This document shows positions 1 through 5,646 of a stretch of 10,615 nt of DNA, in pieces (the first letter of the stretch is position 1; each line of letters opens with the position of its first letter). The position numbers and the translations under genes are program-made. The DNA is from CAYVUI01 sp964454745 (lineage in GTDB: Bacteria; Planctomycetota; Phycisphaerae; Sedimentisphaerales; Anaerohalosphaeraceae): contig CAYVUI010000136.1 of NCBI GenBank assembly GCA_964454745.1, forward strand, positions 1-10,615. Reading direction: 5' to 3'. The notes beneath the pieces are model-generated. The model was not told the DNA's origin and did not search any database. It saw only the letters and a program-made list of their open reading frames with translations.

Positions 1-16
1 TCAAACCCATCAATGT

Positions 17-241
17 TTAGCATGTCAACTGCACATTAATAACTACTTCACATAACTCATACGTAAACCCGTTAAGGCCGGTATGGATTGACTGATAAAA
101 TTGAGAATGACCGGCTAAATAAGCCAGAAATATCCCGCGATTGTCCTTGGAGTAGTCTCGAAGGACAATCTCACCCTCGTTCAGGACGATCCTGCGATTG
201 GGTAAATCCACCTCAATGTTATTTATCGTTATATTTTTCAT
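17..241 (-). CDS. Small hypothetical protein, 74 aa
   Basis: I do not recognise this protein. It is a short soluble polypeptide with no membrane segment, cysteine motif or catalytic signature that I can see. The N-terminal half (KNITINNIEVDLPNRR, then an INEGEIVLRDYS-like stretch) looks like alternating beta strands. The ATG at 241 is preceded only by a weak purine stretch (AGCAGG, very close), so the start is uncertain. A perfect TATAAT hexamer lies about 40 bp upstream on the same strand, which supports transcription from the repeat-rich intergenic region. The gene diverges from the 172-aa gene at 497. It could be a small element-encoded accessory or regulatory protein, but no function is assigned. 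The reverse-strand reading at 88-465 has no ribosome site and is taken as its shadow. Confidence 0.5.
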   Translation of the reverse strand: MKNITINNIEVDLPNRRIVLNEGEIVLRDYSKDNRGIFLAYLAGHSQFYQSIHTGLNGFTYELCEVVINVQLTC

Positions 242-279
242 GCCTGCTGTTTTGTCGTTATAGGTTCTGTAAACGCCTT

Positions 280-285
280 ATTATA
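280..285 (-). promoter_or_regulatory. Possible -10 hexamer for the gene at 17-241
   Basis: On the minus strand this reads TATAAT, a perfect sigma-70 -10 match about 40 bp before the ATG at 241. The hexamer 17 bp further upstream is TGGCGT, a poor -35, so an activator or a weak promoter would be needed. A GTGTAA box (292-297 on the minus strand) sits in the spacer, where a bound regulator could interfere. Confidence 0.3.
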
Positions 286-341
286 AACAAGTTACACCGC
301 AAACGCCAGATTTATTACACTCGTTTTAACATCAACTCCTG

Positions 342-380
342 TGTAATGGTCAATGTAATGCCCAAAGTAATGCCATTACA
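342..380. repeat. GTAATG iteron-like cluster with inverted CATTAC
   Basis: GTAATG occurs at 343, 355 and 367, an exact 12-bp period, followed by the inverted copy CATTAC at 374-379. The last two form GTAATG-C-CATTAC. The outer arms TGTAATGG (342-349) and CCATTACA (373-380) are a perfect 8-bp inverted repeat. Further TTAC cores lie at 292, 315 and 384. This lies between two divergent genes. It could be a multimeric operator, a plasmid-type iteron set, or a transfer-origin element. No replication protein or relaxase is in the window, so an operator is the simplest reading. Confidence 0.55.
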
Positions 381-435
381 GCACTTACGGATTGTATTGC
401 GTCCTCAGATGGGTCATTATCGGGGTATAGAAAAC

Positions 436-451
436 ACATCAGGCCTGATGT
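436..451. promoter_or_regulatory. Perfect 16-bp palindrome, probable operator
   Basis: ACATCAGG followed directly by CCTGATGT is a perfect dyad with no spacer, as expected for a dimeric helix-turn-helix repressor site. It lies 45 bp before the ATG at 497, where it could block a promoter or early transcription of that gene. A run TGAAAAAAG follows it. With no loop it is a poor hairpin, so it is not called as a terminator. Confidence 0.4.
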
Positions 452-496
452 TGAAAAAAGATTAAAACAAAATTGAATTAAAACTGGAGACACAAA

Positions 497-1015
497 ATGA
501 GTCAACAAAATACAAATGACAATGTAATTTTGGATTGTTACCGAAATGGAATCAACTTCAAATGTACCGTAGATCAGGCCACAGATTTAGCCGCCAAATC
601 CAATTTTGTGTGGATTGTTCCATTGGATCACTACCAATGGAATGTCGATGGCCATTCAGGCCAAAGTTCACTATATGACAAGGTCAAGTCAAAGGCCTTG
701 AGATTGGCGTATGCCGTTCACACTACCCCTAAGCCGGTCACAATTCTGGAAGCGGAAGAACGGATCAACAATAATTATCCTTTGGATATGAGTGTTTATG
801 CAACCTGGCCGTATAAATTTCATGCACTTTTCAGAAACGGCAATGAGTTCCCGAGAGAATGTTTTCCTCTTACTCATGTAAAAGTGCCCCGGATCATGGG
901 GATATTAGATCCCGCATATCGACTGAATCCGGATATGGAGGTCTTTTTGATAAACGGAGTACACGAAGAATCGGAAGGTGATTTTGATGATTGGGCATTA
1001 TTTCTGGCAGATTAG
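497..1015 (+). CDS. Hypothetical protein, 172 aa
   Basis: I do not recognise this protein. It is soluble, with no signal peptide or membrane helix, and rich in aromatic residues (WIVPLDHYQW near residues 39-48, TWPYKFHALF near 104-113). It has a strongly acidic C-terminal stretch (HEESEGDFDDW near 156-166). The proline, tryptophan and histidine content of the middle suggests a compact beta-rich fold, but no catalytic motif is evident. The start is well supported by GGAG seven bases before the ATG. It stands alone, upstream of a hairpin at 1031-1059 and after a regulatory-looking region with a palindrome and iteron-like repeats. That suggests a tightly controlled single-gene unit, perhaps an early or establishment gene of a mobile element. 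The acidic tail is compatible with a DNA mimic, but that is speculation. Confidence 0.8.
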   Translation: MSQQNTNDNVILDCYRNGINFKCTVDQATDLAAKSNFVWIVPLDHYQWNVDGHSGQSSLYDKVKSKALRLAYAVHTTPKPVTILEAEERINNNYPLDMSVYATWPYKFHALFRNGNEFPRECFPLTHVKVPRIMGILDPAYRLNPDMEVFLINGVHEESEGDFDDWALFLAD

Positions 1016-1030
1016 CAAAAACCATCGTTG

Positions 1031-1059
1031 AGAGTTGCAGGCTCCAGGCTTGCAACTCT
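1031..1059. terminator. Hairpin terminator between convergent genes
   Basis: Arms 1031-1042 and 1048-1059 pair over 12 bp, with one G-U pair, around a 5-nt loop (TCCAG). The hairpin lies 15 bp after the stop of the 497-1015 gene and overlaps the stop codon of the convergent minus-strand gene (1058-1060). The downstream tract is only moderately T-rich on either strand, so termination may be partly factor-assisted. Its position suits a bidirectional terminator. Confidence 0.6.
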
Positions 1060-1342
1060 ATTTATCCTTTGGTGTAGTGACAATTTTATAAATCAGTACG
1101 ACCACCACCGATGCCACGCCCAGAATGACGAATTTGGTATAGCGGTCCATCTGCCTGATCCTGATCCAGCGCATGAACTCCCTGAATTCAAAAGAAGGTT
1201 CAATGCCTTTGATAAACCACAAAAATGCAAAAACGATTACTATGATAATTACTATGCCCCATCTGAATTGCCGTTTGGGTTTGGGCGGCGTTTGTGGAAT
1301 CGGATCAGTTGGTTGGATCGGGCCGTTTGGAAATTGTATCAT
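1058..1342 (-). CDS. Small membrane protein, two helices, Pro-rich N-terminus, 94 aa
   Basis: This is the last gene of the minus-strand cluster. Residues 1-27 are proline-rich and polar (several P-x-P-type spacings, then a KPKRQFRW basic patch). Two hydrophobic helices follow, near 28-45 (very Ile/Val-rich) and 70-87. They are separated by a short loop with FEFREFMRWIRIRQ, and the tail is lysine-rich. The ATG overlaps the stop of the preceding gene as ATGA, and GGGAG lies about 8 bases upstream, so the two small membrane genes should be translationally coupled. I do not recognise the family. By context it may be an inner-membrane partner of the HerA-type ATPase encoded upstream, but that is inference. 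Confidence 0.75.
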   Translation of the reverse strand: MIQFPNGPIQPTDPIPQTPPKPKRQFRWGIVIIIVIVFAFLWFIKGIEPSFEFREFMRWIRIRQMDRYTKFVILGVASVVVVLIYKIVTTPKDK

Positions 1343-1557
1343 TTTTTCTTCTCCCTGTTATTCCTGTTGACTCTGTGGATTCCCCACATCAGGATCAAAA
1401 TCATCATTACCCCGGCAAATCCATACATAGGATCTACCGGTCTGCCATCACAAAACGGCAGCACCTTGGCAATATGGTATGACTGGCCGTCTCGAAGGAA
1501 ATTGATGAAAACAGCCGCGATTAAAACGATCAGCATGATTTGAATGGTTTTTGCCAT
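1339..1557 (-). CDS. Small membrane protein, two helices, 72 aa
   Basis: Two transmembrane helices are clear: residues 5-21 (IQIMLIVLIAAVFINFL) and about 44-62 (a YGFAGVMMILILMWG core). The loop is short and holds one cysteine, and the C-terminus is strongly basic (RNNREKKK), consistent with a cytoplasmic tail. I choose the ATG at 1557 rather than the upstream in-frame ATG at 1599. The later one has GGAG 8 bases away and starts one base after the ATPase stop codon (TGACATG). It overlaps the next gene by ATGA. The family is not recognised. The architecture resembles small conjugation or secretion inner-membrane proteins, but I see no diagnostic motif. Confidence 0.75.
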   Translation of the reverse strand: MAKTIQIMLIVLIAAVFINFLRDGQSYHIAKVLPFCDGRPVDPMYGFAGVMMILILMWGIHRVNRNNREKKK

Positions 1558-1558
1558 G

Positions 1559-3634
1559 TCAGTTCTCCGGTATAAATTCTTCAGCAGATTCATAAACAAT
1601 TTTTTCTATGTATGCTTTTCCCTGTAAAAATGAAGACAGGTTCCTGTTGATTTCCTGACCTTTGCTTTTGGAGGTCGTTACGATGGTCATCCTGGAAACC
1701 GAATTTGATTTCTCGAAACAAGCCATGATATGATCCTGGAGATTGTCCGATGCTGTAACACTGATTTCATAAACATCCAGAAGTTTGTTTTCTACCACTC
1801 CGACATCGACACTGTGATTTGTGCCGGGTATGACCAGTTCCAAAGAAGCTTTCTGGGAGTTCTTTTCATGATGCCATTTGATCCAATGGGCAATGGTTCT
1901 ATGCAGCAGTGAGCCTCTGCCTTGATTGCCTTTTTCTGGTTCGAGCTTAAGGTATTTTCTACCCTTGTCGGTCAATTCGACAATATTCATATTCCTCCTG
2001 CCGATTCGAAAATCCTCACTTATGATGAATCCGAGCTTTTCGAGTTTTTCGCGTATCGCTATCTGACTCTCATAGCGAATCTTCCCGATTCTCTCAAAAA
2101 GACGAATTGTTGGCATGTATGGATATTTTCCAATCAGCATCAGCAACTGCATCGCATTCTTATCGATAGATTCATCCTTTTGTTTATTGGCTTGACGCAG
2201 GATCGTTTTTCTGAATTCTTCCGAAAGCTTCTGGACACCTTGGGCTACAGCCGGAAGTTCTTTCATTGATTTGGCTGGGACATACGGATGTGAATCATAA
2301 TTTGTTATATGAATTCTCGAAGCCGGCAAATAATCAACTTTACCGATCATGGCGTGGGGCCAGCTTCCGACCTGTTTGACTAGACACTGACCTTTGTCCA
2401 GTGCCATCAGACTCAATTCTCCTCCTTTGGGCAGCATCAGTGTCCTGGATACTTCAGAAATCGAAGCAGCATCATTTGTTCGTAATATCATGTGCGTTGT
2501 GGCATTGCTTTTGACATAATGAGAAATCCCGCAAAGCGATGAACAGGTTGCTACAACACCGATTCCAAATTCTCTTCCCTGCTTGAAGCATTGAGAGATG
2601 GGACACATCCCATCCGGGAACATGGTCTCCGCCTGAGCCGATAAGTCTGCATCAGATTCATCAACTACAATAATCACTTCCGTATTATCCATTCTGTGGC
2701 TTCTACCGATACGACCATAGAGCAACTGTGATATGATCAAATCCACGAATAACTGCCGGGTCCAGCTGGGGAACATATTCGGCATCGCAATGATAGCACT
2801 TGTTCTTTCTTCTACCAGCTTTTCGATTTGAAAGCCTTGGAACGCCCTGAAAGTATTCATTCCAGACCGTGCCAATCCTTCAAGAGGCTGCTTCAAGGAT
2901 TGTGTGTATTCCTTTTTGCTCGAAAACAGATTCTCCGGTAAAGCGTTAAGAGTTTCCAGGCAGAGATTAAAATCAGGCCAGATCAATCTCTTCGTTGGAT
3001 TGGGATTTAGATACGCCAGCAGCGTCCTTATTACATTGGCAATAGTAACCCAGGATGCTTTAAGGCCTGCTCGTGCGCAAAATAAGCTTGCAATTATATT
3101 GATCCATTCTTGGGGACCAACGCCGTCGGGATTATCTATAGCAAGTCTCAGACTCTCCGTGACATGAAAATGCTTCCATCCATATTTTTTCGGAATATCT
3201 GCATAATCACCACCTTTTCTGTCAAAGACCACCGCGATCACGTCTTTATCCGGATTCGTCTGATTATACATGTGGATTGCATCCAATAAAACGCGAACCA
3301 ACGTGGTTTTACCAAATCCGGTAAGGCCTGCAATCAGAACGAATAGTGGTCCCGCGAAATTCAAACCAAACGACATTTCGCTCTGTTCTGCCAAAACTCC
3401 CAGTTTGATGTCAGGTGTACCATGTTTATAAAGCTGATCCGCCGTAGGCAGTCGATGAAGAAAATTTGGAAAATCGATCCTGTCCTGAATCATACGCTCT
3501 AATTGCATTAACAGAATTCTGCACATAGACTCGGACAAAATCCCCTTGTGGGCGGATATCTTAATGTTATCCCACTTTCGCTCTCTGTCAAATCCATACT
3601 GGATTATCTTCCGAATTAGCTCTTCGCGGCTCAT
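1559..3634 (-). CDS. HerA/FtsK-superfamily P-loop ATPase with C-terminal winged helix, 691 aa
   Basis: The central domain is a HerA/FtsK/VirD4-type ATPase. Walker A is GLTGFGKT (residues 103-110), Walker B is IIVVDES (about 321-327), and a QGREFGIGVVATCSS segment (352-366) matches the R-x-x-Gly-Ile-Gly sensor region common in HerA-like motors. GQCLVK (415-420) matches the usual Gly-rich strand after the last core helix. The family forms hexameric rings that pump DNA. The N-terminal 80 residues are helical. Residues about 490-565 look like a winged helix (REKLEKLGFI, then VELTDKGRKYL), a likely DNA- or protein-docking module. Residues about 575-660 resemble a restriction-endonuclease-like fold (D610, E623) lacking the expected lysine. 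The start lacks a strong ribosome site, so coupling to the upstream gene is likely. It could be a conjugative coupling ATPase, a resection-type motor or a phage-defence motor. Context (small membrane proteins directly downstream) favours a membrane-linked pump. Confidence 0.85.
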   Translation of the reverse strand: MSREELIRKIIQYGFDRERKWDNIKISAHKGILSESMCRILLMQLERMIQDRIDFPNFLHRLPTADQLYKHGTPDIKLGVLAEQSEMSFGLNFAGPLFVLIAGLTGFGKTTLVRVLLDAIHMYNQTNPDKDVIAVVFDRKGGDYADIPKKYGWKHFHVTESLRLAIDNPDGVGPQEWINIIASLFCARAGLKASWVTIANVIRTLLAYLNPNPTKRLIWPDFNLCLETLNALPENLFSSKKEYTQSLKQPLEGLARSGMNTFRAFQGFQIEKLVEERTSAIIAMPNMFPSWTRQLFVDLIISQLLYGRIGRSHRMDNTEVIIVVDESDADLSAQAETMFPDGMCPISQCFKQGREFGIGVVATCSSLCGISHYVKSNATTHMILRTNDAASISEVSRTLMLPKGGELSLMALDKGQCLVKQVGSWPHAMIGKVDYLPASRIHITNYDSHPYVPAKSMKELPAVAQGVQKLSEEFRKTILRQANKQKDESIDKNAMQLLMLIGKYPYMPTIRLFERIGKIRYESQIAIREKLEKLGFIISEDFRIGRRNMNIVELTDKGRKYLKLEPEKGNQGRGSLLHRTIAHWIKWHHEKNSQKASLELVIPGTNHSVDVGVVENKLLDVYEISVTASDNLQDHIMACFEKSNSVSRMTIVTTSKSKGQEINRNLSSFLQGKAYIEKIVYESAEEFIPEN

Positions 3635-3647
3635 TTAACACACACCA

Positions 3648-4097
3648 TTATCTTTGGACTTCCTTGAAAAAGATGGAAGTGACAAAATCTTTGACTCCGT
3701 GACTTCTATGACAATTGGGGCATCGCCATCCTCCGTCCTGACTGTATGTGATATGCCTGGGACAGCAAAATTGCCCGCAGACACAAAACTTCCCATGTTC
3801 ATAAAGAATGATACCATGACTTTTTATCTGCGGATTGAATATCGAAACCGGCGGATTCCGGCAAAAATCACAAACAGCGATATACTTGGGCGGATTGGCC
3901 CTGAGCATATTAGGGTTCCACATGAATCCGTTCGTCAACTGTAAGTGCTCATAGTTGTGTTTTTGCAGGATCGTTCCATCCGGATTCATAACTGCGTATT
4001 CACTGGAATCGATCTGAACGATGATATTACCATTGACATCCCGGATGATGTTGTTGTATTCACCGGCGCCCAGGCTGCTTTGCTGGCCATTGCTCAT
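3648..4097 (-). CDS. Cysteine-rich probable zinc-binding protein, 149 aa
   Basis: The N-terminal half (residues 10-70) has beta-like repeats (DVNGNIIVQID, then AVMNPDGTILQKHNYEH). The C-terminal half carries a dense metal-binding set: C76-x-x-C79, C105-x-C107, C111, C112, H115 and C126-x-x-C129-H130. That is enough ligands for two zinc sites in a cross-braced (RING- or treble-clef-like) arrangement. I do not recognise a named family. The ATG at 4097 is chosen because GGAGG lies 8 bases before it and the preceding gene stops one base away (TGATATG); an earlier in-frame ATG at 4121 lacks this. The gene stops 13 bp before the HerA-type ATPase start. It may be an adaptor or DNA-binding partner of that motor, which is inference from position only. 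Confidence 0.8.
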   Translation of the reverse strand: MSNGQQSSLGAGEYNNIIRDVNGNIIVQIDSSEYAVMNPDGTILQKHNYEHLQLTNGFMWNPNMLRANPPKYIAVCDFCRNPPVSIFNPQIKSHGIILYEHGKFCVCGQFCCPRHITYSQDGGWRCPNCHRSHGVKDFVTSIFFKEVQR

Positions 4098-4098
4098 A

Positions 4099-4287
4099 TC
4101 AGAATCCTCCATCAGCACCAATTGCCCTCAAGACGATTTTGGCACCCATCCAAATACCTCTCAGTGCGACATAACTGGCTGCTCCCACCCCAATAATAAG
4201 TATTGTCAGTGCCATAAATTGAATACCAGCTTTGGCATACTCACAGTAAATTTGAACGATTTGTCTGGGTCTGTTCGGGTTCTGCAT
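4099..4287 (-). CDS. Small single-helix membrane protein, 62 aa
   Basis: After a polar, basic N-terminus (MQNPNRPRQIVQIYCEY) there is one hydrophobic helix at about residues 22-42 (FMALTILIIGVGAASYVAL). An amphipathic basic segment follows, with a glycine-rich end. The open frame extends up to 4443, but the ATG at 4287 has AAGGAG about 10 bases upstream and is the best start. With it, the gene overlaps the preceding one by 47 bp, unusually long and suggesting compact element-style packing. It stops one base before the cysteine-rich gene, so coupling is likely. The family is not recognised. Small one-helix proteins of this kind occur in conjugation and holin-like contexts, and I see nothing to decide between them. 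Confidence 0.65.
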   Translation of the reverse strand: MQNPNRPRQIVQIYCEYAKAGIQFMALTILIIGVGAASYVALRGIWMGAKIVLRAIGADGGF

Positions 4288-4648
4288 TTTTGGCAAACTC
4301 CTTATCGGTTTTGATTGGTTTGAATCGGACTGCATAAAATTCACTTCCATTTTCTTGTCTAAGAAATGACACCATGATTTCCTTGCTGATTGTTTCTTTG
4401 GGAAGAATCTCTTTGTCAGGCTCGATTGATTGACCACAGGCACGAAAAAATTCCGCTGTTCTTCCCGCAGGTCGAATGGGAAGTTCTAAATTATCCACAT
4501 GACTTCGTCCCAACTGATCTTCTTCGAGGAACTCAAGGGCAATCGATATTTGTTTTTTCTTCTTCCTGATGTCCCTGACTCTGATTTTGTAAAACCGATT
4601 CTCTGTCAAATCAGGCCATGACTTAACCGTTTCTGTCCATTTTCGCAT
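4241..4648 (-). CDS. Possible OB-fold-like nucleic-acid-binding protein, 135 aa
   Basis: This is the first gene of the minus-strand cluster. The pattern of strands (FYKIRVRDIRKKKKQISIALEF near residues 19-40, a short loop, then NLELPIRPAGRTAEFFRACGQ near 53-73, an acidic/lysine loop, KEIMVSFL near 89-96, and FYAVRFKPI near 104-112) recalls OB-fold-like proteins. Small phage and element proteins of this kind assist replication or recombination, broadly like DUF669-type proteins. This is a shape resemblance, not an identified family. The tail (residues 113-135) is hydrophilic and probably disordered. The ATG at 4648 is supported by AAAGGA 8 bases upstream; an earlier in-frame ATG at 4690 has no such site. 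If it binds single-stranded DNA it would fit beside a DNA-pumping ATPase. Confidence 0.7.
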   Translation of the reverse strand: MRKWTETVKSWPDLTENRFYKIRVRDIRKKKKQISIALEFLEEDQLGRSHVDNLELPIRPAGRTAEFFRACGQSIEPDKEILPKETISKEIMVSFLRQENGSEFYAVRFKPIKTDKEFAKNAEPEQTQTNRSNLL

Positions 4649-4693
4649 TTTGTAATTCCTTTCATTTATTTCCAAATCATACACATACATATT

Positions 4694-4712
4694 TTGACTG
4701 ATTACAAGTCAA
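4694..4712. promoter_or_regulatory. TTGACT/AGTCAA inverted repeat
   Basis: TTGACT at 4694-4699 and AGTCAA at 4707-4712 form a 6-bp dyad with a 7-bp spacer, just upstream of the minus-strand cluster. ATTACAA also occurs twice here, at 4701 and 4712, 11 bp apart (one helical turn). A regulator site for the 4648 start is plausible. I could not define a convincing -35/-10 pair for this operon. Confidence 0.35.
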
Positions 4713-4770
4713 TTACAACTCTACTGGAATGTTGAGGTGATGTTTTTTGGATGATATGGGATCACCTTCT

Positions 4771-4820
4771 CATTGGTATGTCATTGAATCCACCTCTAAA
4801 TCAACATTGGTATAACATTG
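4771..4820. repeat. 16-bp direct repeat pair in the divergent control region
   Basis: CATTGGTATGTCATTG (4771-4786) and CATTGGTATAACATTG (4805-4820) match at 14 of 16 positions and start 34 bp apart. They sit midway between the two divergent operons, where a single regulator could control both. Apart from these, the dyad at 4694-4712 and the TTGACA pair at 4869-4896, I see no gene or RNA in 4649-4916. Confidence 0.5.
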
Positions 4821-4868
4821 TTGCGCTGGAACGAATTTCGACACCTCCTTGTAGAATTAAGACTCAAG

Positions 4869-4896
4869 TTGACATGAACGTTACGTAAATTTGACA
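4869..4896 (+). promoter_or_regulatory. Paired TTGACA boxes before the chaperone operon
   Basis: TTGACA occurs at 4869-4874 and 4891-4896, 22 bp apart (two helical turns), with the palindrome TTACGTAA (4881-4888) between them. Neither box has a good -10 at normal spacing, so they look more like regulator half-sites than -35 elements. The second box ends 7 bp before the AAGGAG ribosome site (4904-4909) of the GrpE-like gene, so a bound protein would block expression. The ten bases AAATTTGACA (4887-4896) recur inverted at 8869-8878. Confidence 0.35.
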
Positions 4897-4916
4897 ACCT
4901 TTTAAGGAGTACCGAA

Positions 4917-5627
4917 ATGCCCAAAGAAGAAAGTTCAAAAGCAAAGGAAGACATTATTAATAATGAGCAACCTTGTAATGATTCCCCAAATGAGTTGCTG
5001 CCAGAGGATGACTTTAAATCAGATGAGTATGATGTATTTGGAAACTCTGACTTTCCCCAGGACCTCACCAATCAATTGCTTCTGGAAAAGTTAGAGGGTA
5101 TGGAAAAAAAGTTTGATGCTTTAACAAACGGATTTCAATCCATGGAACAAGCCATCACCGATTTTCAACAGTCCATCAAAGTTGTCGATATCCTTGGAGA
5201 GCAAAACAAGAAACTCAATGATAACTTCTATCAAAAACATGTATTGCATCCCACACTGATGAATATCATAGGCCTGGCGGATCGTTGCCGCGAAAACATC
5301 GGAAAATGGAACTCTACACTAAAAGCTTGTGTCAAAGTCCAGGATAATAAACACCACGGCTTTATTCGTCGTCTTATCAATGAACGCAATTCCGATCTGA
5401 TTGACATTGAAAATGCTTTAGCTAATCTTGGTGTCTGCCCATTTCACCACCACCATGAAAAGTTCGATCCCTCGCAGCAGCAGGTTCTCAAGAAAGTGCC
5501 GCACTCGGCAGAAGTGATGCACATGCAGATCGCAGTTCGCAACAGACCTGGTTACAAACTCAATGAAATCGTAATACGCCGCGAAGGCGTGAGTGTATTC
5601 GTTTTGCAAAAAGACAATTCAATTTAA
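4917..5627 (+). CDS. GrpE-like nucleotide exchange factor, 236 aa
   Basis: GrpE proteins dimerise and release ADP from Hsp70. The acidic N-terminal 50 residues are probably disordered. A long helical, coiled-coil-prone segment follows (about 50-135), including the KLNDNFYQKHVLHPTLMNII stretch that corresponds to the GrpE long-helix to four-helix-bundle region. The C-terminal part has the family hallmarks: FDP (183-185) followed by QQ in place of the usual H-x-A, then GYKLNEIVIRREGVSVFV (212-229), matching the GrpE beta-domain Gly-Tyr-x-Leu...Ile-Arg-x-x-x-Val-x-Val pattern. A CPFHHHH cluster (174-180) is unusual and might bind metal. The ATG has AAGGAG 7 bases upstream, and the Hsp70-like gene follows after 19 bp. 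The pairing with that gene makes the assignment strong, although overall similarity to housekeeping GrpE is low. Confidence 0.8.
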   Translation: MPKEESSKAKEDIINNEQPCNDSPNELLPEDDFKSDEYDVFGNSDFPQDLTNQLLLEKLEGMEKKFDALTNGFQSMEQAITDFQQSIKVVDILGEQNKKLNDNFYQKHVLHPTLMNIIGLADRCRENIGKWNSTLKACVKVQDNKHHGFIRRLINERNSDLIDIENALANLGVCPFHHHHEKFDPSQQQVLKKVPHSAEVMHMQIAVRNRPGYKLNEIVIRREGVSVFVLQKDNSI

Positions 5628-5646
5628 CAAATGAAAGGATCAAATC

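Noticed and set aside
342..380. CRISPR-like array
   Set aside because: Repeat units are only 6-8 bp with 12-bp period and an inverted copy; there are no 20-40 bp repeats, no spacers and no cas genes.
436..451. Intrinsic terminator before the 497 gene
   Set aside because: The dyad has no loop, and the downstream tract on the plus strand is A-rich rather than T-rich; an operator fits better.
88..465. Plus-strand 125-aa open frame
   Set aside because: No ribosome site, low-complexity composition, and it runs through the iteron-like repeats and most of the palindrome; taken as chance.
1028..1543. Long plus-strand open frame opposite the two small membrane genes
   Set aside because: It begins inside the terminator hairpin, has no ribosome site and lies opposite two genes with coupled starts and clear transmembrane pattern.
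4649..4916. CIRCE or sigma-32-type heat-shock control for the chaperone operon
   Set aside because: I looked for the TTAGCACTC/GAGTGCTAA dyad and heat-shock -35/-10 patterns and saw neither, so heat-shock control is not claimed.
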